Source of the DNA: Bacteroidota bacterium
GTDB taxonomy: Bacteria > Bacteroidota > Bacteroidia > B-17B0 > Aurantibacillaceae
DNA length: 52,068 nucleotides
Assembly: GCA_020403265.1 (NCBI GenBank)
Contig: JADBXZ010000117.1
Span: 1-52,068 of the forward strand
Direction of reading: 5' to 3'
Shown here piece after piece: positions 35,098 through 43,689 of this stretch. The notes below the pieces were generated by a model. The model worked only from the letters and a program-made list of their open reading frames with translations, ran no database searches and was not told the origin of the DNA. The first letter of the stretch is position 1. Each line of letters begins with the position of its first letter. A program made the translations under genes and the position numbers.

Positions 35098-35814
35098 TTA
35101 ATCGATTAGCTCGTCCATTAAGCTGTCAGGCAATGCTTCAGCAGGTTCAACACTTTTTTTGGTTAAGGCGTTTTTTAATTTGTTTACATCAACTGCCTCG
35201 TATAAATCTTCCGTTTCAATTCCTTCCAGCACTTTACTTTGTTTAATCTCGTTCACATCCATGCAGGCTAAATTACCACAGTCGTTATCCTGTACCTTGT
35301 AATAGTTTTTAAACCAAACAACCGATACTACCAAAACTAAAACAGCTGCTATGGCATAAACTGCCTTCATAAAATTAAACGGAATAACTTTTGTTTCAGC
35401 AGGTGCTAAAGTTTGCGTAAGCTGCAAGGTTTTGTTCTCAAAATAATTATCAGGCACATTAAAAGGCAATTCTTTTAAAGCCGGCTGTGTGTTTAATAAA
35501 GATAAAGGCCCATGAATAAGGTTGTTTAAACGCTCGTTAACTTGAGCTTCATAACTAGAAGGGGTAATAAAACCGGCCTCTGCCTTGTTTATAAAATAAA
35601 GCGATGAATAAGGAATATTTTCTAATCGAGCTTCAACTTGTTGAAAGTAATGATCAGGCGTTTCAAAACCACTTGGTCGTTTGATTAACAACTGAGGATA
35701 GTCCTTAAGTTCTTCGGTACATTCAATTTTATTTTTAATGGCAGCCATTGAATTCTCAAAATAACCCTTAGGCAAGTTAAAATGATTAGGTTGATTATGT
35801 TGATTTGAATTCAA
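35098..35814 (-). CDS. putative anti-sigma factor, single membrane helix, TTG start
   Basis: A 238-residue protein. An N-terminal cytoplasmic region (about 1-140) has three imperfect repeats of a P-x-x-Y/F-F/Y-x-x-x-V/M-x-x-R/K pattern (LPKGYFENSM, TPDHYFQQVE, VPDNYFENKT). A single transmembrane helix (about 150-170, VYAIAAVLVLVVSVVWF) and a periplasmic tail of about 65 residues follow. Membership is inferred from its place directly after an ECF sigma gene and from its topology, not from a zinc-binding anti-sigma motif, which is absent. Start TTG at 35812-35814. The 33-bp gap to the sigma gene points to one operon. Confidence 0.7.
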   Translation of the reverse strand: MNSNQHNQPNHFNLPKGYFENSMAAIKNKIECTEELKDYPQLLIKRPSGFETPDHYFQQVEARLENIPYSSLYFINKAEAGFITPSSYEAQVNERLNNLIHGPLSLLNTQPALKELPFNVPDNYFENKTLQLTQTLAPAETKVIPFNFMKAVYAIAAVLVLVVSVVWFKNYYKVQDNDCGNLACMDVNEIKQSKVLEGIETEDLYEAVDVNKLKNALTKKSVEPAEALPDSLMDELID

Positions 35815-35847
35815 TTTTTACTTTTATTGCAGGTTTGACGTTCTTTT

Positions 35848-36399
35848 TTAGCTTTGGTTTAATAAGTGTTCCTCAATTTTTTTAGCCGCCAAGTGGTAAC
35901 TGGCTTTTAAAGCTCCAACCGAGGTTTCAAGCACCTCACTCATTTGCTCGTAGGGCATTTCATCAAAATAGCGCATGTTAAACACAATCCGTTGTTTTTC
36001 AGGCAAAGTTAAAATAGCCTGCTGCAATTTTAACTGAATAGCATCACCTTTAAAATACACATCACTTTCTAAACTCTTACTCAAACTATATTCAATAGGG
36101 TGCAAACTGGTGGTGTTTTGTTTTTGTTTTTGCCTTAAAAAAGTTAAAGCTTCGTTGGTGGCAATGCGGTATAACCAGGTGTAAAGCTGGCTATCGCCTT
36201 TAAAGCCTTCTAAACCTTTCCAAATTTTGATAAAGGTGTTTTGAAGCACATCGTCTGTATCGTCATGATCAATAACAATTTTACGAATGTGCCAATACAA
36301 CTTTTGCTGATATTTACTAATTAAAGCACTTAGTGCCTGTTCTTTTCCATCAGATTGCTTAAAGAGTTCTAAAATATCGCTATCGGCAAGTTTTGTCAA
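35848..36399 (-). CDS. ECF RNA polymerase sigma factor, TTG start
   Basis: A 183-residue sigma-70 family factor. Region 2 (about 28-93) contains DTDDVLQNTFIKIWKGLEGF and YTWLYRIATNEALTFLRQ. Region 4 (about 127-178) contains LPEKQRIVFNMRYFDEMPYEQMSEVLE and GALKASYHLAAKKIEE. No extra N- or C-terminal domain is present. The start is TTG at 36397-36399, with no in-frame ATG nearby. It heads a four-gene unit: sigma, putative anti-sigma, Spy-like protein, barrel protein. Such units usually respond to envelope or metal stress. Confidence 0.92.
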   Translation of the reverse strand: MTKLADSDILELFKQSDGKEQALSALISKYQQKLYWHIRKIVIDHDDTDDVLQNTFIKIWKGLEGFKGDSQLYTWLYRIATNEALTFLRQKQKQNTTSLHPIEYSLSKSLESDVYFKGDAIQLKLQQAILTLPEKQRIVFNMRYFDEMPYEQMSEVLETSVGALKASYHLAAKKIEEHLLNQS

Positions 36400-36454
36400 A
36401 ATTAACCTTGGTATTTTAATTTGACGTAAATTTAAGCCAATAGTTTAATTGCGA

Positions 36455-36787
36455 ATGGAAATTTTCGAGAAATTAAGAAAATACGAAAACATACACATTT
36501 TGTTTTGGCTTGTTAAAGATACTTGCTGGATGCTGGAGCTCAGATGGATAGGCACAATTATGGTTATTCCGACATTGGCTTTAGCCATTTATATGGTTTA
36601 TAAATCGAGGCCATTAAAAGAATTTTACATTAATTTGGCCGTCTTATTTTGGATTTGCGCTAATAGCTTCTGGATGGTAACGGAGTTTTTTCATCACCCC
36701 GAAATGCGTAATTATGCCATCGCACCATTTGGTGCAGGCTTTTTGTTTGTTGTAATTTTTTACTTTAAAACGCTTAAAAAGACTTAA
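36455..36787 (+). CDS. small three-helix membrane protein of unknown function
   Basis: A 110-residue protein with three predicted hydrophobic helices (about 33-50, 58-75 and 86-104) and several Trp residues. I start at ATG 36455 rather than a TTG two codons earlier. It is divergent from the ECF sigma gene and its last four bases overlap the stop of the convergent universal stress gene. Similar small proteins are widespread in Bacteroidota without an assigned role. Confidence 0.7.
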   Translation: MEIFEKLRKYENIHILFWLVKDTCWMLELRWIGTIMVIPTLALAIYMVYKSRPLKEFYINLAVLFWICANSFWMVTEFFHHPEMRNYAIAPFGAGFLFVVIFYFKTLKKT

Positions 36788-37605
36788 TATGACAATGGCA
36801 TATCACGTCGTTTCATTGGATTAATTGTCAAGACAGGCACATTACTAATGTCTACCATTTTTTGACTCATGGTACCGCTAAACATCTCTCCAAAACTTAA
36901 GTCGCGTTTATTCATCTGAACAATAAGGTCGCAGTTGTTTTTATTGGCATAATCTACAATAGATTCCGCCACATCTTTTGCTGGAATAGATTTATTGGTA
37001 CAATTAACGTTGTTTTCTTTGATGTATTTTTTTACTTGATTCAGATAAGGCAATAGGGCATTTTCATATTCAGTTTCACCCGGATCAAAGATCGATACTA
37101 CTCGAATATCAGCACCATAAAATTTAGCCAACTGAATAACGGCCGGTACTTTTTCTCGGCTTTCCGGACTTAAGTCGAATGGCATTAGAATGTTTTTACA
37201 ATCGGGCGAAAAGGTGTTACTGCGAATAGTAAGTACAGGGCAAGGTGCATTTTTGATAAATTTACTTGACGATGCCCTGCTCATAAAGCTTCTGAATTTT
37301 ACATGCGTGTCGAGGCCGGCCACAATCATGGTACATTTTTTTTCGATGGCGTACTTTTCGGTAATTTCGTATATATCACCTTTAATGCTTGAACAACTAC
37401 ATTGTAAACCACTCTCTTTGGCCGTGCTGGCTGCCAGTTCTTTTAATTCAGCGTCGGAATGAGTTGGTTTATCCTCGTAAACATACATTAAATGAAGTTT
37501 AGAATTTGTATAACGCGCCAAATTAAAGGCGTGTTTGATAGCGTTTAATGACTGTTTTGAATAATCAATTGGAATTAAAAAAGTACCATCATTTTGAATA
37601 TGCAT
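36784..37605 (-). CDS. tandem universal stress (UspA-like) protein
   Basis: A 273-residue protein of two Usp domains (about 1-140 and 145-273). Each begins with a beta-strand plus P-x-D-x-S (LIPIDYS and LMPFDLS) and ends in a short strand (CPVLTIR and VPVLTIN). The ATP-binding G-2x-G-9x-G(S/T) motif is degenerate in the first domain and partly kept in the second (FSGTMSQK). The ATG at 37605 is used; an in-frame TTG at 37656 would add 17 unlikely residues. It probably acts in the cytoplasm in general stress tolerance; no partner is adjacent. Confidence 0.85.
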   Translation of the reverse strand: MHIQNDGTFLIPIDYSKQSLNAIKHAFNLARYTNSKLHLMYVYEDKPTHSDAELKELAASTAKESGLQCSCSSIKGDIYEITEKYAIEKKCTMIVAGLDTHVKFRSFMSRASSSKFIKNAPCPVLTIRSNTFSPDCKNILMPFDLSPESREKVPAVIQLAKFYGADIRVVSIFDPGETEYENALLPYLNQVKKYIKENNVNCTNKSIPAKDVAESIVDYANKNNCDLIVQMNKRDLSFGEMFSGTMSQKMVDISNVPVLTINPMKRRDMPLSY

Positions 37606-37718
37606 AAACGTTGTATTAAGGTTATTCAAAAATAGAGCATTTTTTGTTACGATCAATATTAGCTTAATAAACTTATCAAGACTCTTAAATCGTTTTAGAT
37701 TAATTTAAAGTTGATAAC

Positions 37719-38117
37719 TTAGGGCTTACAACCATTACAAACCGGAAACCACTGCTCTATGGCATCAGGTAATTTACTTAAATGATTATCCTCTTCCTGA
37801 ACATTAATTTCAGTAAAAAACAATTTAGCACTCGACTTTAATTTTTTAAGATAGTTAAGCATTTCCATATTTAAAGCATTGCTGTACGCTGCAAATTCCT
37901 TTGTGTCTTTTTTAGTTTTCACATATAATTTAAACTTAGCAATTTTAGCGCTGGTTGGATTGCCGTAAACATCAATCACTACCAATTGATTGTCAACATT
38001 ATCAAAAACAGCCTTAGCATATTTACTTTCTTTTTTAAATTTAATTACTGCCGGTTCTTGCGCATTTAAGCTGCAAGTGCAAAACAAAGTCATTAATAAA
38101 AAGTAAAATTTAAACAT
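37719..38117 (-). CDS. small exported protein, weakly like the GldM C-terminal domain
   Basis: A 132-residue protein with a signal peptide (about 1-19, ending CSLNAQ). The mature 110 residues contain strands and a segment SNALNMEMLNYLKKLKSSAK followed by LFFTEINVQEEDN. That arrangement recalls the end of gliding-motility protein GldM (SNxLTxEM, then a basic run, then a strand with E-I). This is my own eye-match and is unproven. Two cysteines close the chain (CNGC). It lies 48 bp downstream of the SpoIID-like gene on the same strand. Confidence 0.6.
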   Translation of the reverse strand: MFKFYFLLMTLFCTCSLNAQEPAVIKFKKESKYAKAVFDNVDNQLVVIDVYGNPTSAKIAKFKLYVKTKKDTKEFAAYSNALNMEMLNYLKKLKSSAKLFFTEINVQEEDNHLSKLPDAIEQWFPVCNGCKP

Positions 38118-38165
38118 ATAGTTCTATTTACGAAAGATACAAAATTAAAGCAACATTATTACACC

Positions 38166-39350
38166 TTATTCGTCTTTAAAAAAATTAAGTTTGTGTAAAT
38201 CTATTAGTTGAATGTTTTTATAATAAAAATTAAGCACTTGTTGGTAACTATAACCCAATTTACACATGCGCATCGCTCCTTCTTGGCACATGCCCAGTCC
38301 ATGACCATAACCGCGACCTTTAAACAATACGCTATCTTTGTTGAGTTCAATAATATTAAAGTAAGTAGATTTCAATTGCAAATCCGTTCGCACATTTTTT
38401 AGCGGCACCTTACTATTGTTACATTCCAAATACACTTTTCGCTCCTCTTGTTTAAAATTAAATGCCAGACTGCGAGCATCATCGTTGTCAGTTGGGTAAT
38501 TATATTTTAACTTCAAATAAGTCAACCAATCCTCCTTAAGCATTTTGCGTTCCCATTTACTATTGGGCATTTTTAAACTAAAAGTATCGTTAATGCTTCT
38601 TAAATAAGAAGTTTTTGCCCCCCAAACATCTTCGCTATTGGCGGTTTGTCCGCCACTGTTGCTATGAAACGCCGCAACAATCAAATTTAAATTATCATCA
38701 ACCACCACCAAATTTTTGGTTGCTTCAATGGCATTAAAAATACTTAGGTCTTTAGGTTTACCATAGTAAGCCTGACAATGCACCAAATCACATAAACTAT
38801 ACCCTTCGTTAACATGTTTGTTGATGTGAGCCAAAGCAAAAGTGCGTGCTAAAATAGATTGTACCTTGTAAAACTCTTGTGTTGATCGAGTGCCAGCCTC
38901 CGCCTCTGATACACCGGCAATATAATTATCCAATTCAACTTCATTAATTAACTGTAAGTAACCATCAATTACACTGAGACTTAAATTATTTTGGTATAAT
39001 CTGGCGCGCCTATCGGGATTTATCAATTTTAATTTCAATTCGCTTAATGCATCTCCACTAAATTTAAGGTATTTATATGTTCCAACTTGTTTGTCGTTTT
39101 CAAATACCACTACACTATCGTTTTTGGCAATTATTTTATAAACCGAAGTAATAGCAGGTTCTGAAATCAAAGCCCCATCACCTAATAACCTGTATTTACC
39201 TGCATTTGCGCTGATGTTTAATGAATTAATTTTTGTAGCAGTATAAATGCGAATTAAAATTGTTTCGGAGTGAATGTAAAAACTTGTTGTTAAAACAAAC
39301 AAACCAACTAAAATAAGAGACTTAAAATATGTTTGTACCCACTTCCTCAT
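38166..39350 (-). CDS. SpoIID/LytB-domain protein
   Basis: A 394-residue envelope protein with an N-terminal hydrophobic anchor or signal (about 10-28) and a SpoIID domain. Visible parts are the YIAGVSEAEAG region, the ALAHINKH region, FHSNSGGQT and the C-terminal GRGYGHGLGMCQEGAMRM block. In Firmicutes SpoIID is a lytic transglycosylase that cuts peptidoglycan stripped of stem peptides; homologues in Gram-negative bacteria are mostly uncharacterised, and a cell-wall role is inferred. Its ATG overlaps the lpxB stop in ATGA, so it belongs to the surE - small membrane protein - lpxB chain. Confidence 0.88.
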   Translation of the reverse strand: MRKWVQTYFKSLILVGLFVLTTSFYIHSETILIRIYTATKINSLNISANAGKYRLLGDGALISEPAITSVYKIIAKNDSVVVFENDKQVGTYKYLKFSGDALSELKLKLINPDRRARLYQNNLSLSVIDGYLQLINEVELDNYIAGVSEAEAGTRSTQEFYKVQSILARTFALAHINKHVNEGYSLCDLVHCQAYYGKPKDLSIFNAIEATKNLVVVDDNLNLIVAAFHSNSGGQTANSEDVWGAKTSYLRSINDTFSLKMPNSKWERKMLKEDWLTYLKLKYNYPTDNDDARSLAFNFKQEERKVYLECNNSKVPLKNVRTDLQLKSTYFNIIELNKDSVLFKGRGYGHGLGMCQEGAMRMCKLGYSYQQVLNFYYKNIQLIDLHKLNFFKDE

Positions 39351-40465
39351 TTTATACCTTCTACTATTTGCTTGGCGATTTTTTTACTGGCACCCGGCCC
39401 ACCAAGGAAATCAATTAATTGTTGATAATCCTTTAACTGTTGATTTCGGTAGGTATCATTGTTTAAAAGTAATTCCAACTCTGATTTAATATTACCAACG
39501 TTAAAATCATTTTGAATTAACTCTTTCACAATAGGTTTATCCATAATTAAATTTGGAAGACTGATGTATTTAATGTTGACAAAAAACTTGGCAATCTTAA
39601 TTGAAATTGCGCCTGCTTTGTAACAAACTACTTGGGGTAGCTTAAACAAGGCCGATTCAAGTGTGGAAGTGCCGGACTTTATAATGCCTGCTTTAGCTAA
39701 ATTCAATAAATCGTAGGTTTGTGCGTAAACAACTTTAATATCGTTTTTTATCGCCAAATGATAGGCACTTTTTGGCAATGAAGTTGAGCCGGCAATTACG
39801 AATTGATAAGATTGAAAATGTTGTTTCACCTCCAACATACTGTTTAACATGTATTGAATTTCTTGCATTCTGCTTCCTGGCAGTATGGCAATAATAGGTA
39901 AATTGCTCAGCTGATTTTTTTGTACAAATTCATCAAATGTTTTTAGTTCTGCTCTTTTGGCATCAATGGCATCCAACAACGGATGTCCGAGAAAAAAAGC
40001 TTTGTAATTGTGTTTTTTATAAAAGGCCTCCTCAAATGGCAAAATAACAAACAGTTGTTTCACATACTTTTTTATCAACTCCACCCTGCCCTCTTTCCAT
40101 GCCCAAACCGTAGGTGAAATGTAATAATTAACATTGATGCCTTGCTCAAAAGCCCACTTGGCCATACGTAAATTGAAACCCGGGTAATCTACAAGTACCA
40201 AAACATCAGGCTTAAATTTGAGAATAGATTGTTTAACGGTTTTAAAATTTTTCTTGATGATTCTGATGTGTTTTAATACATCAATAAACCCCATAAAATT
40301 CATATCCGAAATATGAACATCAGCTTTAAGTTTTGTAACCTCCTGCATTTGATCGCCTCCGGTAAATGCAAATTGCGCCTTATCATCAAAAAGTAAAATA
40401 TTTTTAATGCAATTGGCAGCATGCATATCGCCGCTGGCTTCACCTGATATAAAGTAATACTTCAT
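39347..40465 (-). CDS. lpxB: lipid-A-disaccharide synthase
   Basis: A 372-residue GT-B fold glycosyltransferase that joins UDP-2,3-diacylglucosamine to lipid X, a step in lipid A synthesis at the inner membrane. The N-terminal SGEASGDMHAAN (7-18), the central ISPTVWAWKEGR and ILPGSR segments, and the C-terminal KSGTSTLE and length are typical. It shows that the organism makes lipid A. It is coupled by TAATG to the upstream small membrane protein and by ATGA to the SpoIID-like gene. Confidence 0.95.
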   Translation of the reverse strand: MKYYFISGEASGDMHAANCIKNILLFDDKAQFAFTGGDQMQEVTKLKADVHISDMNFMGFIDVLKHIRIIKKNFKTVKQSILKFKPDVLVLVDYPGFNLRMAKWAFEQGINVNYYISPTVWAWKEGRVELIKKYVKQLFVILPFEEAFYKKHNYKAFFLGHPLLDAIDAKRAELKTFDEFVQKNQLSNLPIIAILPGSRMQEIQYMLNSMLEVKQHFQSYQFVIAGSTSLPKSAYHLAIKNDIKVVYAQTYDLLNLAKAGIIKSGTSTLESALFKLPQVVCYKAGAISIKIAKFFVNIKYISLPNLIMDKPIVKELIQNDFNVGNIKSELELLLNNDTYRNQQLKDYQQLIDFLGGPGASKKIAKQIVEGIK

Positions 40466-40782
40466 TATTCGAAACTAGGTTCTAAATAATAGGTAACGTA
40501 GGCAACTAATGCCACATAAACGAGCAATGCAAAAATAATACCACGGGTAAACCTATCTGCCTTATAGCGCAAGCCAAGATAAAATAATGCCAGATTAGCA
40601 ATGCCACACATTTTTATGTGTCCACTTAATAATTGGCCATTAATTAGGTAATTGGTGTACCGCGTTGGAAAACTGATGTAACTCCTTGTAAACATCCAAA
40701 TAAAAAAATAAATGATCATTGGAAAAACTATACCAATTAACAAGCCTATCCAAACATTATCTAACTTAGTTTTTAAATTCAT
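40465..40782 (-). CDS. small membrane protein between surE and lpxB
   Basis: A 105-residue protein with three hydrophobic helices (about 12-30, 58-72 and 80-98). Its start overlaps the surE stop by 17 bp and its stop overlaps the lpxB start by one base, so it is firmly inside the operon. I do not recognise it. Its position makes an envelope role plausible, but that is inference. Confidence 0.72.
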   Translation of the reverse strand: MNLKTKLDNVWIGLLIGIVFPMIIYFFIWMFTRSYISFPTRYTNYLINGQLLSGHIKMCGIANLALFYLGLRYKADRFTRGIIFALLVYVALVAYVTYYLEPSFE

Positions 40783-41548
40783 TTTCCATTGATTTTAATT
40801 GTTGTAATGCAAAATGTGCGGTTAAATCAGTGTGAACCGGCACTACTGAAATGTAATTGTTATTCAAGGCCCATTCATCCGTATCGGTTGCATCTTTTTC
40901 ATGATTGATAAATTCGCCAGTGAGCCAATAGTAATTTCTACCATACGGATCCTGTCGTTCATCAAAACGCTCGTACCATATTGCATTTGCTTGTCTGACA
41001 ACTTTGATGCCTTTAATTTGGTTTAATTGCAACTTTGGTATGTTAACATTTAAACAAACACCTTTAGGCATAGGGTTATTAAGCGTGTGCTCAATTATTT
41101 GTTCTAAAAAAACGGTAGCTTGAGAGAAATCAGCATGCAGGGAATAATCACATAAACTAAATCCTATACTTTTAGCACCCTCCAAAGCACCTTCAACAGC
41201 TGCACTCATGGTACCACTGTAAATTACATTAATAGAACTATTACTTCCATGGTTAATACCGCTTAAAACCAAGTCCGGTTTTTCATTTAGTAAGTGATTA
41301 ACTGCCATTTTTACACAATCAACCGGGGTTCCGGTGCAGGCATATTCAAGCTCTGCATTGTGATAATTAGTTTCATGTAAACGTAATGTACTATTTATTG
41401 TAATAGCGTGACCCATTCCGCTTTGTGGTTTATCAGGTGCTACAACCACAACTCTGCCAAACCTGGAGGCTATTGCAGTTAGATGGATTAAGCCCGGCGC
41501 ACTGATACCATCATCATTGGTAACCAAAATAAGTGGTTTTTCCTTCAT
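40766..41548 (-). CDS. surE: 5'/3'-nucleotidase SurE
   Basis: A 260-residue metal-dependent phosphatase acting on nucleoside monophosphates. The N-terminal VTNDDGISAPG carries the metal-binding D12 and D13. Another block, SGINHGSNSSINVIYSGTMS, is a family signature. Length is normal. It heads the chain surE - membrane protein - lpxB - SpoIID-like. Confidence 0.95.
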   Translation of the reverse strand: MKEKPLILVTNDDGISAPGLIHLTAIASRFGRVVVVAPDKPQSGMGHAITINSTLRLHETNYHNAELEYACTGTPVDCVKMAVNHLLNEKPDLVLSGINHGSNSSINVIYSGTMSAAVEGALEGAKSIGFSLCDYSLHADFSQATVFLEQIIEHTLNNPMPKGVCLNVNIPKLQLNQIKGIKVVRQANAIWYERFDERQDPYGRNYYWLTGEFINHEKDATDTDEWALNNNYISVVPVHTDLTAHFALQQLKSMENEFKN

Positions 41549-41718
41549 ACTTGTAAAGCTAATTAATTAAATGGCTGCCATTTTTACCTAATAAAGCAAT
41601 TTACCAAACTCGTTTTGTTAATTGTTTAACAGAATTTAAAACATTGAATGAAATTTTGTCTGTAATTTTATATGGCATTTAAATTGCTTAACAAAAGCAA
41701 AATAAAAAAAATATAGTT

Positions 41719-42426
41719 ATGATTTTTGACCCAATTTTATTGATCATTACCATTGTGTTTGCCGGTATCGGTTTTTTGGTAAGCGCACGATTGAAAAACA
41801 AATTCAATCATTATTCTCAAACACGTTTAAGCTCAGGCCTTACAGGAAAAGATGTAGCCGAACGCATGCTAAAGCAATATGGCATTTTTGATGTTACAGT
41901 CAAAAGTGTTGATGGTTTTTTAAGTGATCACTACAATCCTGCCGACAAAACGATTAATTTAAGTCCGGCCGTTTACAGTGGAGTTAACATTGCTGCTGCT
42001 GCCGTTGCCGCCCATGAATGCGGGCATGCCGTGCAACACAATACAGCTTACACTTGGTTAACCATGAGAAGTAAAATGGTACCGGTAGTTCAATTTGCAA
42101 GTATGGCCGCCACTTGGATTTCCTTAGGTTTAGCTTTTCTTGCATACATGAATCCCGGACTAACCAACACGATGTTATTGTTATTTATTATTATTCAATC
42201 TGTCATTACATTGTTTAGTATAATAACCTTACCAGTTGAAGTTGATGCGAGCAAGCGTGCTTTAGTTTGGTTAGAAGATTCGAGAATTGCAAACTATAAC
42301 GAGGTGGATGACGCTAAAGACGCACTTAAATGGGCTGCTTACACCTACTTTGTTAACGCCTTAGCTTCTATAGCTACTTTGCTTTATTATATCATGCGTT
42401 TTACAGGTAATAACCGCGAAGATTAA
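41719..42426 (+). CDS. membrane zinc metallopeptidase (YugP-like, Zn_peptidase_2)
   Basis: A 235-residue protein with an N-terminal helix (about 3-22), the catalytic HECGH motif (99-103, within AAHECGHAVQH) and two to three further helices in the second half. The family is broadly conserved and its physiological substrate is unclear. It overlaps the next gene by one base (TAATG), indicating coupling. Confidence 0.9.
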   Translation: MIFDPILLIITIVFAGIGFLVSARLKNKFNHYSQTRLSSGLTGKDVAERMLKQYGIFDVTVKSVDGFLSDHYNPADKTINLSPAVYSGVNIAAAAVAAHECGHAVQHNTAYTWLTMRSKMVPVVQFASMAATWISLGLAFLAYMNPGLTNTMLLLFIIIQSVITLFSIITLPVEVDASKRALVWLEDSRIANYNEVDDAKDALKWAAYTYFVNALASIATLLYYIMRFTGNNRED

Positions 42427-43202
42427 TGTCCGCTAAATCTATTAAGGTCACTTTCTTAGGAACAGGTACATCGCAAGGTGTGCCTGTTATTGCTTGTAAT
42501 TGCGAGGTTTGCACAAGTCAAAACCCATTTGACAAACGACTAAGAAGCAGTATTTTAATAGAAAGCGCAACCACTACTGTTGTAATTGACGCAGGCCCTG
42601 ACTTCAGGCAACAATTATTAACCAATCACGTCAAAAAACTAGATGCAGTTTTGTTTACACACGAGCACAAAGATCACATAGCAGGCCTAGATGATGTTCG
42701 CGCTTTTAATTACGTCCATAAAAAAGCTATACCGGTTTATGTTACTGAACGCGTGGAAGCAGCTTTAAAAAGAGAATATGCATATATCTTTGATAACAGC
42801 AATTATCCGGGTATTCCACAAATTGAATTAATACATTTTGACAAAGACACAATTAAAGTTGGCGACTTAACCATTGAGCCAATCGATGTGATGCATTATA
42901 ATTTACCGGTTAAGGGATTCAAGGTAAACGATTTTGTTTACATCACTGATGCCAATTATATTGATGAACTTAATAAGAAAAAAATCAGTAACGCAGATGT
43001 TTTAGTACTGAATGCTTTACGTTTTGAACAACACATTTCACACTTTACCTTTGATGAGGCGCTTGCTTTAACTAAGGAATTGAACTCTAAAAAAACATAC
43101 TTCACACATATATCCCATCAATTGGGCACATATGAATCGTTACAAACAATGCTACCAAAAAATGTTGAACTTGCGGTGGATGAGCTGCAAATAATTCTTT
43201 AA
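42426..43202 (+). CDS. metallo-beta-lactamase-fold hydrolase, PhnP-like
   Basis: A 258-residue protein with the metal-binding HEHKDH motif (79-84), IDAGPDFR, and late-position ligands near YITDANYI and FTHISHQLG. At the N terminus GTSQGVPVIACNCEVC brings three cysteines (24, 26, 29), like the extra zinc site of PhnP phosphodiesterases. A cyclic-nucleotide or phosphodiester substrate is plausible. It is coupled to the upstream peptidase gene and is followed after 1 bp by the fRMsr gene. Confidence 0.85.
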   Translation: MSAKSIKVTFLGTGTSQGVPVIACNCEVCTSQNPFDKRLRSSILIESATTTVVIDAGPDFRQQLLTNHVKKLDAVLFTHEHKDHIAGLDDVRAFNYVHKKAIPVYVTERVEAALKREYAYIFDNSNYPGIPQIELIHFDKDTIKVGDLTIEPIDVMHYNLPVKGFKVNDFVYITDANYIDELNKKKISNADVLVLNALRFEQHISHFTFDEALALTKELNSKKTYFTHISHQLGTYESLQTMLPKNVELAVDELQIIL

Positions 43203-43203
43203 A

Positions 43204-43689
43204 ATGGCCGAAGAACTACAAATAAACGCTGAGAACAAGGAAGGTAAATATATAGAATTGCTACCGCAAGTAAAAGGTTTAATTAACGGCGAAGCCGATG
43301 AAATTGCCAACATGTCCAACCTTTGTGCCGCGCTTAAACAAACCTTTAACTTTTTATGGGTAGGATTTTATTTAGTTAAATCCAACCAATTGGTATTAGG
43401 TCCATTTCAAGGCCCAATTGCCTGTACACGTATTAACTATGGGAAGGGTGTTTGCGGCAAAGCATGGGAACTTCAAAAAACTTTAATTGTACCAAATGTA
43501 GATGAATTTGAAGGGCACATTGCCTGCAGTTCACTAAGTAAAAGTGAAATTGTACTTCCAATTTTTAATTCAACTCATCAACTAATTGGCGTGTTGGATG
43601 TTGACAGTGAGTTCCTCAATCACTTTGATACGATTGATGAAAACTACTTAACAAAGTTAGTTTCCTTGATTTTTACGAATAACGCTTAA
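43204..43689 (+). CDS. free methionine-(R)-sulfoxide reductase (GAF-fold)
   Basis: A 161-residue GAF-domain enzyme that reduces free Met-R-sulfoxide. The three catalytic/resolving cysteines are C74, C84 and C108, with spacings of 10 and 24, the same as C84/C94/C118 of E. coli MsrC. Neighbouring segments (ACTRINYGKGVCGKAW) also fit. It ends inside the 3' end of the convergent bioF-like gene, with a 33-bp overlap. Confidence 0.92.
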   Translation: MAEELQINAENKEGKYIELLPQVKGLINGEADEIANMSNLCAALKQTFNFLWVGFYLVKSNQLVLGPFQGPIACTRINYGKGVCGKAWELQKTLIVPNVDEFEGHIACSSLSKSEIVLPIFNSTHQLIGVLDVDSEFLNHFDTIDENYLTKLVSLIFTNNA

